Of a stretch of DNA of 64,000 bases, positions 11,761 to 24,690 are shown piece after piece. Location of the stretch: NCBI RefSeq assembly GCF_001039355.2, contig NW_019775502.1:435589-499588 (forward strand). Direction: 5' to 3'. The stretch is from Lingula anatina. Taxonomy: Eukaryota; Brachiopoda; Lingulata; Lingulida; Lingulidae. A program made the translations under genes and the position numbers. The notes beneath the pieces are model-generated. The model saw nothing but the letters and a program-made list of their open reading frames with translations, searched no databases and was not told where the DNA came from. How positions within the stretch are numbered: position 1 is the stretch's first letter; every line of letters starts with the position of its first letter.

Positions 11761-14355
11761 ATGAAGATGTTCGGTCTATACCTTTTGTTTTCTCTCTCAT
11801 CAACATTAGCCACAGGTAAGTTAAGGTAAAACCAACTTCAGCTTTTCTCCATACACGGATAAATATTTGAAAACACCAGCTTGCTTAAACAATATGAACA
11901 TTCATAGCACAATGTAGACAAACCAGGGTGATGAATTACGTGCAAATGCGTGTATTTTATGTAAACCAGGGAAACTGTTCCAAACGGTTTTGTTTTGTTG
12001 TAAATAGAAAGCAGTCAACAGACTTGCAACACAAAATCTGGAATTCTAGGAACATGTTTGAGTTCAGTAACTTATATATTTGCACAGGAGGTATCAAATT
12101 CGGATAAAGATGTGACCCAGTATTACATAAGGTTGCCCTGTTAAGGTATCTCCTTATTCTTGTTATAAATACATGTAATTCCAATGTACATGTAGAAGAA
12201 AATGTACCCTGTAGGAGCCCAGGAAAATCTAAAGTAGCGTGTATATTTGTATATAAGGTCTGATACTGGAGGAGGCTTGCCTACCAAGCATCTGATTCCT
12301 CTTCCTGACCTTATTTCTGATGTGAGGACAAAATTTTGTTTGTCTGTTGACGTTTCATAGTTTGTGTCATTTTTATTTCTTTCATTTTTCCCTTTTGCCA
12401 TTTATTTTCCCTTTTGCCATTTATTTTATTAAATGAAGATATCATTTCTTCACCCTTTTCTTTTTTCAAGGCGACGCTATACAATGCATCTCATGTATTG
12501 CCTTCAAATCGGACAACGAATTTGCCTTGAATGCCTTTAAATTCGTCTATAACAATAGTGATATGCTTAACCAACAATGCCAGGACGATCCAACCGCTGT
12601 CCAAACAACTATCAACTGCCCCGGTTCCTGCGTCCGGGCGAATTTCACAATGAAGTATGGCATTCCCACCTTGGTACGGTCACTCTAAAGTACATTTTAT
12701 TGTTATTATGAATTTAATACTTATATCAGAGATGATTCTTAATGTGATGCTTCTGATTTATGAACTTATTAATAACATCTGCTTTTTAACACATATATCT
12801 TCTTGTGTGTCGTGACATTAAGGCATTATATATTTATGCGTAATTACAGTCTACATTTTTATAAGCGATGCTGTTTAATTATAGAATACCAGCAACATAG
12901 AAGTCCAGTTTTTTACTCGCACGTGTAATCCCGTAAAGAGCCTTGACACAGGTTGCAAGGATATTCAGGATGGACAGGCAGTAATGGGCCTTGGCATCGG
13001 CTTCGTAAACCCAAATGCGACCGTTTTCGGAAAACAATGTGTCTGCAATACCGATTTTTGTAACACGGACACAAGGAACTTTCCTAACTTACCTGAAGGT
13101 AAATCTTCTCAAATCTGATTCAGCTATACTGATTCTTGATTCTAGTAGCAGTGGGCAGCGCATATGATTCTTTTTTAATTTCATTAATGTTTACTCTTAT
13201 TTCTTTTAATTTATGACTATCCTTATTGTTATTATTTGATTGAAAAGACGCTGTTCTTCTTTTCAGTTCCTGCCACCAAATGTCCCAACTGCTTTCAGGC
13301 GGATTTTGTCTCCGGTGACCCTGAACTGGATCGGTCTTTAAACGCTCAACCACAACACTATCCGACCTATCACCCATTGTGTGGTGAGGGACCCCAATTA
13401 TTATCAGCCGTAGACTGCCGGGGAACCTGCCTTGTGGTACGGATAGCAGGACAAGTGAATTTTACCACAGTACGTATGCAAAAGACAAGAGTATACAAAA
13501 AGTATCATCATCATTTTCTTCCCATAGGCGAGGTGTGTGCGTGTGTGCGCGCGTGGGTGCGTGCGTGCGTGTGTGTGTGTGTGTGTGTGTTTAGTCACTG
13601 TAAGTGCTTGGCCATGCCCCACTACCAGGGGTATTCTGTAGCTCTCGCAATACTGTAGAAACGAAGGACTATACCAGTATTAGAGCAACTGGTAAAGAAA
13701 GCCACTTGTAGAGAACAAGCTTTGCCGTCGCCCTCACCGTTCACGTCTCTTTTTTTTTCAACCTGTAACTGACAGAACTTTTTTACAACAAATTTACCGA
13801 AAGGCTTTATTTTGTAAATAAAAATGAATATACTTGGTTTTGAATACTATTAGAATGCAATCTTTTACATTCATTTTCATTCCTGTGCAAAAAAAAAAAA
13901 TGGATATTTAAAATCTTTCTTACACATTCTATTACTTGATACTACAGGAGAGGAGTAAAACTGTTGCTTATACGGCCATTCAACGACAGTGCAGCGGTTT
14001 CCGTACTGAAGAAGGATGCCTGGCCGGTCCGGACATCGGTCGTTTCGCCATCTCCGAATTCATCCCTAGAAACCTACTGGGTGGAATAGGTGTTTTCTTC
14101 CAGGGATTGAACGCGTCAGTTTGCACTTACAGCACCGCTGAGCAGACGACATTAGATGGCACTTCTGGGGCCACGGGAGGCATTACTTGGAATTTGAAGA
14201 GCTTTACTGTGCCTTTGGTGAACGCGTCTGTTTACACTTACAGCACCGCTGAACAGACGACACTAGGTGGCACTTCTGGCGCCATGGGAGGCATAACTTG
14301 GAGTTTGAAGAGCGTCACTGTGCCTTTGGTCCTCTTTGTTATCGTGACTGCTTAA
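11761..14355 (+). CDS. Two-domain Ly6/uPAR-like protein, probably GPI-anchored
   Basis: Five exons join in phase: 11761-11815, 12471-12673, 12885-13098, 13267-13469 and 13948-14355. The product has 360 residues. Exon 1 encodes the signal peptide MKMFGLYLLFSLSSTLATG. Domain 1 (about residues 21-150) opens with QCISC and closes with the family signature CVCNTDFCN. Domain 2 (about 160-295) opens with KCPNC but closes with SVCTYSTAEQTT, lacking the usual CxC and CN. Intron phases 1-0-1-0 repeat over the two domains, which fits duplication of a two-exon domain cassette. The C-terminus VPLVLFVIVTA is a short hydrophobic tail typical of GPI-anchor signals. Sequons include NNS, NFT, NTS, NAT and NAS. 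The last exon contains a 37-residue tandem duplication. Three-finger proteins of this type act at the cell surface or as secreted ligands; no specific partner can be inferred. Confidence 0.88.
13530..13590. repeat. (GT)n-rich microsatellite in intron 4 of the Ly6-like gene
   Basis: Mixed TG, CG and GTGC units pass into a pure GT run. Long frames on both strands across it (13236-13658 and 13404-13622) are artefacts, except for the real exon at 13267-13469. Confidence 0.9.
14110..14331 (+). repeat. In-frame 111-bp tandem duplication in the last exon of the Ly6-like gene
   Basis: Copy 1 is 14110-14220 and copy 2 is 14221-14331, exactly 111 bp each (37 codons), with no indels and few substitutions. 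Both begin AACGCGTC and include ACTTACAGCACCGCTGA. Copy 1 codes NASVCTYSTAEQTT; copy 2 codes NASVYTYSTAEQTT, so the cysteine is lost in the second. Copy 2 is followed directly by the hydrophobic C-terminal tail. Confidence 0.95.
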
Positions 14356-14534
14356 ATTGAGTGGTGAATATCTAAGGCGTCTTTTGTATAGTGATTTGTT
14401 TGGTTAATACAAAAACAGACGTGAAAGTTACGGGAATAGAAACTTAAAGACAAGAGCCAGGACAAGGCGGAATGATCAAAGTGAAAAAGCCCTTCAGACT
14501 TTTTTTTTATTAATTAAAGAAACGGAAATATATC

Positions 14535-14540
14535 AATAAA
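14535..14540 (+). terminator. Polyadenylation signal of the Ly6-like gene
   Basis: AATAAA lies 180 bases after the stop codon, in TATCAATAAAATTG. A second AATAAA at about 14634 is an alternative. Confidence 0.5.
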
Positions 14541-16214
14541 ATTGTGACCAAGATCACTGATGACTGTGACAATACTCATTGTTCATTGGGCAGAAATGTT
14601 ATTTTTATCGCTAGTTTTTTTGTTTTTTTTTTAAATAAAAACGAGCAGAGACGATTTTAAGAAAAAAAGTGAAACCTACTTTCATATTTTAGACGGCTAC
14701 CGCATCCCACCACTCAGTGTCAATTATCTCGTATGTCTGACGGGAAATTCACACATATTTTTTTTGGAGGGGGGGGGGGGGGGGTTGACAGCAATACACT
14801 TAGTATAATTAGTATAACACAAGACAGAAACCCCCAAGAATAGTCAGAATTAGATAATTACTTGGCTCTTCAGTGCCACTTATGAACAATTATATTCTTG
14901 GCTGGCAAACAAACGAAGGGCAATACTTGATATACCTGTATTTTAATATTTAAATACACAAAGATCAAAAGGGTTTCCTTGTAAATGCAATCCCTTTTAC
15001 TCGTCCAAGCTGTAAGGCATACACTAGTTCTACTATAGTTTCTTATGCGACTCAAAAAACCAACATGCCAAAAGATTAAGAAAAATTTTTAATCACTCTG
15101 ACAGCAAAACAATAGCTTTAAAATTGCACCTTTACATTACGCAAAGAGGCCGAAATGGTAACATAAATGTGTGTTCTGGCAACGTATGGTACATGTAACA
15201 TATGTTCCGGGTAATTAAATTAAAAATTTTATACATATTTTGTAGTGACTTAATCATGGTAAATTATACACGACGTAAGGATGTTTTAATAAATATTTAA
15301 ACTGCATCTCATGGCTAATACCAGGTTAACTATGTTCCCAAAAAAAATGTCAAAAAGTTTCATTTGGTAAAGTACTTGGTGCAGTAGAAAACGGTGTTTT
15401 CTGTTGCTGACCGCAAAATATATTGTGATTCCATGAGGCCTTTAAATGGTCATCGCAAGGAAGTCAGGGGCAGTATCATGTGTATGTAGTCCGAAAAGAG
15501 ATATTTCATTGTCTAATATTAGTACATTAGGATTGTTAAAGTCATTAGTTGGGGAGGTTTATCTGTCCTTTTTTATCACTCCGTTAAATATGTAAGTATA
15601 TGATAATAAAAGAATGGATTTCAAAAAAGCGCGTCTTTCTGGAATACCTGTTCTTGGCATCGTGGCTCACGAACGTGCCAACAGCGCGACTAGGCTGCTC
15701 AAGGTGACTTTAGTGTTTAAATGTGACCTCGCAGTATGACATACGCAAAATAATAAAAGATTTATTTATTCCAAGCCTATAAAATGTTCAAGTTTACGGA
15801 CAAGAATGACTAAGAGATATAAACAGTATTAAATTATGACTACATAAAAAGTAATGGAAAGTAAACAAACCAAGTTTATGTGATAAAAAGTTATTCAATA
15901 TGATCATAAAAACTGGAAACCATCCCATCTCGCTTCAACGAAAAACCGCAGAATAAAAGATGCGTAGATCCTGTTCATATTGACAGAGTGTAAATTATTA
16001 GAGACTAAATGCACGCCTTCAAAGAGTTTTGCTTTTTTTAAGTTAAAACTAAAAGGTTTTTAAAAGTTTAAACTTAAAAGTTGTATAATCGAAGAAAAAC
16101 CACACAGGCCTTCATTGTTCCCACTGTACTGTGATTTCTGTTTTAACTCTTTAATCTATTAATGTACATGTCTTCTTAGCGGAATCCGTATACATCATAG
16201 TTGATACATCATAT

Positions 16215-16689
16215 TGTTACGTTTTTCACCCGAAGAAACCAAGGCGGAAGACGTAACTTTTTCTTGCAAATTCACTTTCTGTTTATTGAAACTAAGTTAC
16301 AGCCAATAACTAGTAAGTAGGTGCTCTAAATCTAAGTCTGAAGATGCCAGTGCTCTGCTTATAGTGATCTAATGCTCTTATACTAATACTGCTACTCACT
16401 CTCCATAGTCTGAGAGTGCACCCCCAATTTATACACCTCCGCGGCACTCTCCGTCCGTCTCCAGTTGGCTATTTTCAGCCATGCATTGTTTGACCCCCCA
16501 GCGGTAATTTCCAGCCACCTGTAGCTGGTCATTTCTAGCCTTGTACTGTGTGACTGAGGGTGTACATTTCCAGCCACATCCAGCTGATAATCTCCAGCTG
16601 CGCAGTTTCTGACTTTCTACGTTAAAGTGGCTCTGAGGTAAACAATCAATTACACACAAGTGCTACACGATCATTTTAAGAACACAACA
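16215..16689. mobile_element. Probable solo LTR
   Basis: The block starts TGTTACGT and ends ACACAACA (TG...CA) and is flanked on both sides by ATAT, consistent with a 4-bp target duplication. It contains degenerate internal motifs of the form TTCCAGCCAC and CAGCTG. No internal retroviral genes and no second LTR were found nearby. The flanks are AT-rich, so the target duplication could be chance. Confidence 0.4.
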
Positions 16690-17858
16690 ATATATATTAA
16701 TATATCAAAATCAACTTGGTCAATATTTAGCGTATAGTGATGTTAGTGCTCAGCCCTGTGTTTAAATGAAATGGCAATTTGCTTTTTCTTGGTTGAGCGC
16801 ATTTTCACTACCAAATATTGCAGTGTTATTTGCTCTTTGACTTGCTGGACAAAATATCTTTTTTTTTCGACTAATGGACAGGTTGGTTAAATGCCATTGC
16901 TTTTAACTCAGTCCACGTTAAGTACTAGAGTCTGAAAGGGTTCTACGACACCTTTATCTTGAGTTAAATATCACCTATCCGCATTACTCCAGCGCAGATT
17001 GCTAACTGTTTGAGTCGTTAAATCTGGGACAATATAAGTTAATACTCAGATAATTTCTTTACAATAGCTGGTTTGTTAATCTTCTCGCCATTTTTGTATA
17101 TTTGAGATAACGGTTTATGAATTAGCCGGCACAATGTCATTACTCACCAATATAGAGGTGCTATTGATGTCACAGGCATGCTCTTAAAATATTTAGTGCT
17201 CAGATTGCAAACTATGTTTGATTATTTTAAGGTCCCATACGAAGAAGTTTGTATCAAAGTTTCACTCTCCTGGAACCTTGGATAATAAAAAATAATTAAT
17301 CGTCTAACGCCCCAAAAGGAACAAAAGTTACTGTCACAAATGCAAAACGTGCAACTGTGAAACGTTCGTTTTACTCACTTTGAAAATTCAATCATCACTG
17401 GGTCTGGTTTTTGATTTATCTCCTACAAGTATAACGTTGTAAACGATAGAGCATTTAATTGTCTATTAGCAACTTTAGTTTGCTTGTCACTGAATATTTA
17501 AAAAGCGGGGGAAATACACCCTACCGACAATAAAATAAGCATTAAAATATTTCTAAAATCATCCTTACGTCATGTCTAATTTACTATGACTGAACCACTA
17601 CAAAATATATCGGAATGCGGTATAAAAGTTAAAATTAAATGACCCGGAGCATACGTTACCGTACGTTTTTGGAACATACGTTTCCATTTCGGACTCTTGC
17701 GTAATATAAAAGACATGGTAAAAATTAAAATTTGAATTTAAATTAAGACAGTCGTGGATTTTTGTTCTATATATGTTTTAAAAAATTGAATACAACAATT
17801 TTTGACACTTCAGTGTGTGAAATGCACCACTATATTGGGTTTGGGTGTACTGAGTCAT

Positions 17859-20800
17859 TCAGGAGACTTCACCTTTCTTCGACACTAACAGTGACATCTC
17901 TAAGTCTACGGCATACATTGTCTTAATTTTGACTATAATATCATTCGGAATGTGACCATAATATTCATCCATAAGAGAAGCTGTGGGAATCTTACCCAAT
18001 TCTGGACTCGGGTATTTCAGTTCTGGGTCAGCATTTAGTACTTTCAATATGTTTTCTGCGTCCTCAACTAGCGTCCCAAAGTCTCCGATGAAGTCATAGT
18101 CTATTGTACAAGGGGTACATATAACGTAGAATGGAGCCCAGTGAGCGTTAAATCGAAAAGGGTTGTCTAAAATAAATCTCAGAAACTCCTCAAATGTTAT
18201 TTTCACATCTGGAAATAATTTAGGGATGTTATCCAGGTCCGCTTCAAAGTTTTCGCCGGATGGCATCCGCCCCTGGACTGAGTCTTTTGCACGTTTGATA
18301 TGAACAGGAAATCCAGGTTTCTTGCCGTGGTATTGCGACATCACGAAGTTCCCAACAAGTGACAATATTTCTGGATGTTCATATGGTTTGCTTTCTATTT
18401 TATTCCTGTATACCGAAAGCAGCCGTTCCAAAGGGTTTCTGATAAACATCACCTTTGTGTAGTTCTTCAACACGTGTTCACGTTCAATAAGCGTATATTG
18501 TTTAAGTAATTTCACATGTTTCGGTATGAGATCATAGTGAATTGTCTTTGCTTTTACTCTAACAAAATCACTATATTTGAGGACACCGGCAAGCCCCAAC
18601 AAAAGTCGTTTCCAGTTGGTGTTGGCAATTTTCGGTACCTTGCAGTATAAAAGTTTGCTTCTTGCCTCCACTAATAAGCTGTCGGTTGAGAGGGTAGTTT
18701 GGCTCAAATTGAACTTCCTGCACACATCTCTCACATATTGCTTTCTTATGTGCATCTTTTGTAGCCATTGTTCTGACACCTGCCTTGATGACAACTATAA
18801 GTAAAGAATAAGTATGTATATATCTGACAGTTGCTCAAAATGATTGTTGCAACATACAAAATTTATGAATTTTGTTGCCAATTTCATGTCAAATTTTTTG
18901 CACAATTGTATCATTACAGTTGCAAAATGTATAATAACTAGACATACAAAAGAAACAAAACAAATACGGTTTTATTGTATGCGTCCTGTGTACTGAATGG
19001 ATTATTTAATATGGCCGCTGCAATTGTCCTCTTTTGGATACAGATTCTACTTAAACAAATACGCTAATAATTACCCAAGGAAGATTATAATAGATTTCAA
19101 TAATAATTTAATTTAAAAAATACAATACAATTATTTATACCAATAGTGGGTGTTAACCCTATGTGCATAATAAAGGACCACTAAGCGACGGAGCATGCTG
19201 TCAAAGCTTGTCTTAATTATTATAATTTTTTTAACTTTTGCCTGATCGTTTATACTGCACTCATCAGTTCGCCCCAGAAATTTTAATAGGTTCATATTAG
19301 GGTTTTTGGCAGGTTGGGCATGAGCCGAATGTTGTATCGGTTCATAAAACCCGTTACCAAGTGGGCAATAGGCTCAGATCGCCTTGAAACTTAAGTTAAG
19401 TCCATGAAGTCCTTATTGTTGTTTCTAGTGCATTCTCTAATATGGCCACTGATAGATGTGCACTGATATTTTGGTCTTATTTGCTGTCTGTCGACCTGTG
19501 TCGGGAGGCGTCTACGGTTTGTCCAATGTAGTTTTCACAGCACCCAATTGCAAGTTAATGCCTATGTACATATATTACATGCCTATATATATTAAGTTTA
19601 TATGCATACATGTATAATAATTGAGAAGATAGGTCTCAACAACTTTTCTCCAGAATTTTACGCATTCATCCCTTCTGACAACGCTGAATCTGCTTTAAAA
19701 TGAGAATAGTGCCGCTGCTCAAGTTGTTTCCTGGTCCCGGTTTCACAAAAAAAGTTAAATCAGGTTCCCTGGCTAAAATCTAAATTACCAAGGTTACATG
19801 ATCACATGGGCACATCTTACCCTATCAGGAGCAGTGTAACAACATCTCTTGAAAATCCATATTTTTTAGATGATCTATTGCCTAGTCGCTACGTAAAAGT
19901 AAAATTAAATCTGTGGGTACCCTTGAAGCAATATACACGTACATGAATGCGTTAGGGGTGACATTTTTTTTGGTAAATAAATCAGATTTAAATGCATATT
20001 GTTTACAAACAAGAAAGCAACATATAAAATAGTAAAATTCAAATATAATACTCCCTTTATCATAAAAATTCAATTGAAAATTAAAAAGTAATAGGCCCTA
20101 TCCCTTCATAAGACAACCCTTTTCCATGGGTGAAAACAGAAACAAGTGTTACCTTTAAATCATTTGCTCTCTGCAACCATGATTGTGTGGTATTAGTGTA
20201 CATGTAGTCAGGTTCAAATATACTGCCTTTGTAGGGATAGACAATATCACTCCCTAGACTGTCGTATTGCCGCCTGTGTACATCAGAAACCACTGGAAAT
20301 CAATCCATATGTACTCAGCTTGAATAAAGAGATGACTGAAGATATTTCTTGCACTTGAATGGATAACAACTCTTCATTTTGGCCAGATAATGAATTTTCC
20401 TGGGGATAACAACAATTTTCCCATTCTTACCAATGGTTAATGAATCCATTTCTACATTCAAATTTAGTTCCAGTTTTTTTTCTAGAAAGTTTGCTTTTTT
20501 GTATTAATCTCTTAAGACATCATTGCAGATTATAGCCATCTATGGAGGTCACATGGTCGGACGACAGGCATAGATTTTAGAATAATTGCTTTTAACTGCC
20601 ATTTTTGGTGGTGAAATAGTATATATTATATTTCCTTGAGTTGTTTACAATGTTTTTATTGTGCAATATAAATTTTATACGAAGAGTTGTTATCCCTTTA
20701 AGCTTATGAATGCTATTAACAACGGTGATGTTTAATTTTATTTACGTGAGGTGCGATGCTGCCTGCATCTATAATTTAGATGCTTAGGCGTAAAGATCTG

Positions 20801-21258
20801 AAGTTCTTACTTAATATTCGTGAAATATATATACAATGATCTGTCAGTGAAGGTTTTGTTTTATATGGAAATATAGTTGTGAAGACAACAGATTTTTAAA
20901 TGACATTATAATAATTAGCTAAGGTTAAATCATGTTACATGACAATTAATCCTCAGTGGTGTTGTGCATACAGAAGAAACATAAGCTAGCTTATTACATA
21001 TGTGCACTAGCAACAGAAACAGGCATGCAATCCAGTCACATAGTATGTGACTGCTCTTATGCCCAGTTATGCAGAAATGATTCATTATCAAAAGCCGAAG
21101 GCCATTCCCAGACACGCTTATTACAAAGAGTACATATGTTCGTCCTCACCTTCACTTTGTCGAGTTCCGGTCAGCCTGTAGACCACAAAACACAGTGTGA
21201 CCATTACGCACGGCCTCAACAGTGGGCGCAGGACAGCGGCATAACGCTTCAGAGTCAT
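17859..21258 (-). CDS. Golgi carbohydrate sulfotransferase (HNK-1 / CHST8-14 type)
   Basis: Three exons join in phase: 21150-21258 (ATG at 21258), 20153-20292 and 17859-18794. The protein has 394 residues. Exon 1 gives a type II anchor, a short basic N-terminus then CVMVTLCFVVY. Exon 2 encodes the luminal stem with one NTT sequon. Exon 3 holds the whole catalytic domain. The 5'-phosphosulfate loop is CKVPKIANTNWKR (about residue 134) and the 3'-phosphate motif is FIRNPLERLLSVYRNK (about residue 200); both are hallmarks of the Sulfotransfer_2 family, which moves sulfate from PAPS to glycans such as chondroitin, dermatan or GalNAc/HNK-1 structures. The length is normal for the family and no key residue is missing. 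The acceptor sugar cannot be deduced. The exon 3 frame can be read upstream to a TTG, but that lies at the acceptor and is not a start. Confidence 0.92.
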
Positions 21259-21756
21259 GTTTAATCTAAGACCCACCAAACAACATTATGAACGACATCA
21301 TTGGCTTTGCCGCTGTTATATATACATTAACCCGTATATTACGTCAGGTGTGACTGTCAAATGCAAGACGGTGATAAATAGCGAACATGTAGTTCAGTAC
21401 CCTATTCCTGTCATAGATGTAGCTCCACAAGTCAAAGCTAGGGAACGTTCGACTCGACTTTATATCTGGAATTATCAATACCAGCATCATAGCAGACGCT
21501 ATGGCTTATAAGACATAGATAACAGGTTGGATATAGCTGCACTGCATATGATTTATTTATCCAACCACCAATGACAGATATACACTATTTTTGTAAAATT
21601 AATTGGTGTGGCTTATGCCCTACCTTCATTTTTAACATGCACCGCAAGTCAGCTGAGTTTGTAAAGGGTTTATTAACACACGCAAATCATAGTAAAATTA
21701 CCCTGCTATAGAATGGTATAACGACGCAAAGACGATGTCATATATAACGTACCTGT

Positions 21757-23107
21757 GCAGGGGGTGACAAAAGTGTTAGTACCATTTTGTTTGAAAGTGA
21801 AAAACAGCTGTGTTTGTTAATTTTTTCATTTAGTTTTTTTTTTATTTTATTTTATTGACAACTGGTTTTGCCAAGTTATTATCTTTAATACAGGTTTACA
21901 AACCAATGCTTTGCCCTTACATAACGCATGTCACGCCAGTGTTAATATTTATTTGGTACAGCCACGTGATCTCAATATGGCCGCCATCATTCTGGAGAGA
22001 GAATGATAACGGTTCAGTTATCTTCTGTGGGCTACGTGGGCTTAGGCTCTACAGACGTTTTGGATTAGGGAGTTTCTGGTAAAGGAGAGGACCTTTGCCA
22101 CTTGATTTCCAATTTCATTCCACATGTTTTCAACAGGGTTTGCGTCTGGTGACTGGGTAGGCCAGTCTACCCTGTTGATATCATTTAGGTAAAGCTCTGG
22201 CCCTGTGGGATGTAGCGTTACCATAGTGGAAAATGCATTGATGATTCCTGTTCCCAAATATGTTTTCTACCGATGGTAAAAAGTGCTGGTCCAGAATGTC
22301 AATGTAACGCTCCATGCATCAACGCTACATTCACCAATTCCGTAGAAACTAGTGCATCCCCAAACTATTCCTGAAGTGAGCTGTACAGCAAAGAAACGCA
22401 TGTCCTAAGGCTGTAAGAAGTGGATGATGTCCTCCATACTCTCACTTGTATATTGACTTTGTTAACAGTGAATATTGTCTCATCAGAAAATACAAAATGA
22501 CGCCATAAGTGGGCCTAGAGTTCATGCAACGACTCTTGCACCCCATGTTACTTTTCTTCGTTCGTTTACCAATATGATAAGTGGTTTTCACATGGCAACC
22601 CTGGTGTGAATTCCTGGAGCATGAAACTTTCCTTGAACAGTTATTTTGATAACCACAACCTTCAAATTACCACTGCTGATTTGAAGTCTTGACAGTAGAA
22701 AAAGACACTTGTTGTCTCTGGCAGTAGTCTTCTTTGGGCGGCCACTTCGTAGTGACTTATGGGCATCACCAGTGTTCTCCATTTTTCTACAAACCCTGTA
22801 TACAGTCTGACCGGACACACCATATCTGGCGGCTATCTGGGCGGGGGGGGGGGGATATTTAAACCAACGCCTTATAGAAACTATTTATACCCTTGCTTCA
22901 TTTGTGAGCTAGCTCCTGTACTTCCCGTGCTCGTACCGCCCGTACCAGAAGGGGCTTACACCCTTGATGACACTTTTATATTGCACATGGATGAAAATTT
23001 ATCATTGGTTACCCTAGCAATAAACCGCAATTCATTTTTTTACGATTGGGTCCCCCATGTCACGTAGCGCACTATTCACACAGATGGTGCAATACTTTTG
23101 TAACCCC
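21757..23107 (-). mobile_element. Decayed Tc1-like DNA transposon
   Basis: Terminal inverted repeats are recognisable: GGGGGTGACAAAAGTGTTAG at about 21760, and its diverged reverse complement near 23080-23107 (ACTTTTGTAACCCCCC). Between them the minus strand keeps two transposase pieces. 22588-22830 has a helix-turn-helix ending in GQTVYRVCRKM and GRPKKTTARDNK. 22042-22257 has the catalytic-end signature DWPTQSPDANPVENMW. A run of Gs at 22843-22854 interrupts the 5' coding end, and the frame is broken by stops, so the element cannot make transposase. Flanking TA dinucleotides are not clear. Confidence 0.75.
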
Positions 23108-23569
23108 CCCCACCCCCACCCCCCCACCTCCCACAGTATGGTACAGTGTAGTGAAGTGGAACGGAGCGGTGGTCTAAAAGAAATAAATACAATAATGATT
23201 ATACATAACAGTAGCCCACCAAGCCTAACATAATCACAAAATATACACAGGTAAAAAAACTAATACACTCACATAAATATATAATAATCTGCGTTGCACG
23301 TTATATAGAAACTTGCTTATAACAATGAAAATACTCACACAATATTAACCTAGCCCAGTGCTGCGACCAGCGTTAAAACTGACAGACGCCACGGTATGCT
23401 AAAACGATGAGGCAATTCGATAAGAACAAATACACAAAGTAACTCGAAACTAGAAATTTCTTAAACACATAACATATTATCTCAACTTATAATTATCTAT
23501 TACACAGTAATATAGACAAAGCAAACAGAATCCTACCAGTGGTACCAGCACGAAGCATCGGGCAAACAT

Positions 23570-23870
23570 ACAACAAACTTCTCTCTGAAGTGGCTGGCCC
23601 AGACGTTTCCCCACCGACTCATCAGCCACGAACGCGAATCTGCGTGGTCTTTGCATTCGCCCGACCTCAACCACAATTTTTTTTATCTGAAGGATCGAGT
23701 CTACAGAAACAACCCTCAGTGCCTCAGGCCATCTCAGAGCAGCAATTACTCAAGAAACAATTTCGCCCATATAATTCAAGTGTGTTTTCAACAAAACCTG
23801 AACGAAATAAATTTGGACAATATTCTACAAAATACAGTAAAACCCTTGCCAGTGGCATGTTGATTGTAGC
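23570..23870 (+). pseudogene. Fragment of a second Tc/mariner-type transposase
   Basis: The plus strand codes HSPDLNHNFFYLKDRVYRNN followed by NEINLDNILQNTV. This matches the pattern of transposase C-termini (SPDLNP...F.W.YLKDRVY) with the expected order, but the first motif is partly lost and there is no upstream catalytic domain. It is a decayed remnant next to the Tc1-like element. Confidence 0.5.
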
Positions 23871-24501
23871 AGTAGATTTGCTAACTTCTCTAGTTTTCAG
23901 AAATATACAGAAAATAGACATGTATGGCATCCATGGGTTACATTAATACTTAATAGATTAATACTACATATTAGTTCACGAAGGCTGGCAATGGGTTCAA
24001 GAAACAACTGGCAAAGATTGTTCGTTTTATATATGACGTAGGCCTAATGAAATCTCTATCCTAAGTTGATCTGAGGTGGAGCAATTCGTTTCTTTCTGCT
24101 TATTTATACAGACGCTATGCAATATTTTGATCATCTCTATGTTGAGCTTAGAAGTAGTGACACACCAGTACATGCACCACAGCTGATAGCTCAACCAGCA
24201 TAACCACGGTATTTATCACTCGCTTTGTGCCAGCACCATCTTTTTCGCTATTAAGAAATATTGGGTCTCTGCAGCAGATTGTGAAATAAATCATACGCTG
24301 CTGAACGCAATACGTCAGAAATAAATTATTACTAATAACCTGATTCATTGATTTATATGTTTCGAGGACAAAGCCCCTATGCTACGTGAGTAGGGAAAAT
24401 TGCTTTCTTCCCGAGAAAACAATGCGTTAGCGATTACCATTGCCCATAGAAGCACGCATTTGCGTTTCTCATTATGCCCCCTTCAAAAAAGTGAAACCAG
24501 A

Positions 24502-24690
24502 ATGGCTGTTAGAAGCAAAACACCGTACAGCATACAAGTAATCTTAAATTTCTTTTGCACTGTTGCAATCTTCGGTGTTACCCTTTCTTGGCCTGCGTTA
24601 ACAATGGCACGCAACCCAAGCACAACGTATCAGATATCCGTGTACCACACATTTTGGTTTGCCATTTTTGTTTTTATCCCCGCATTTTTT
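24502..24690 (+). other. Possible interrupted membrane-protein exon
   Basis: An ATG after GTGAAACCAGA opens a frame with two hydrophobic stretches: VILNFFCTVAIFGVTLSWPA and FWFAIFVFIPAFF. It then runs straight into a T-run and the satellite that follows. No donor site is visible before the T-run. The peptide is more ordered than random AT-rich sequence, but no family was recognised. It could be a broken gene or chance. Confidence 0.2.

Larger units (their letters stand above)
14356..17858. other. Intergenic region between convergent Ly6-like and sulfotransferase genes
   Basis: The first part is the 3' UTR of the Ly6-like gene, with a G-run at 14766-14784. The solo LTR candidate lies at 16215-16689. 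The final few hundred bases before 17859 are the sulfotransferase 3' UTR. I see no other gene in it; the frames at 16392-16659 lie inside the LTR candidate. Confidence 0.5.
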
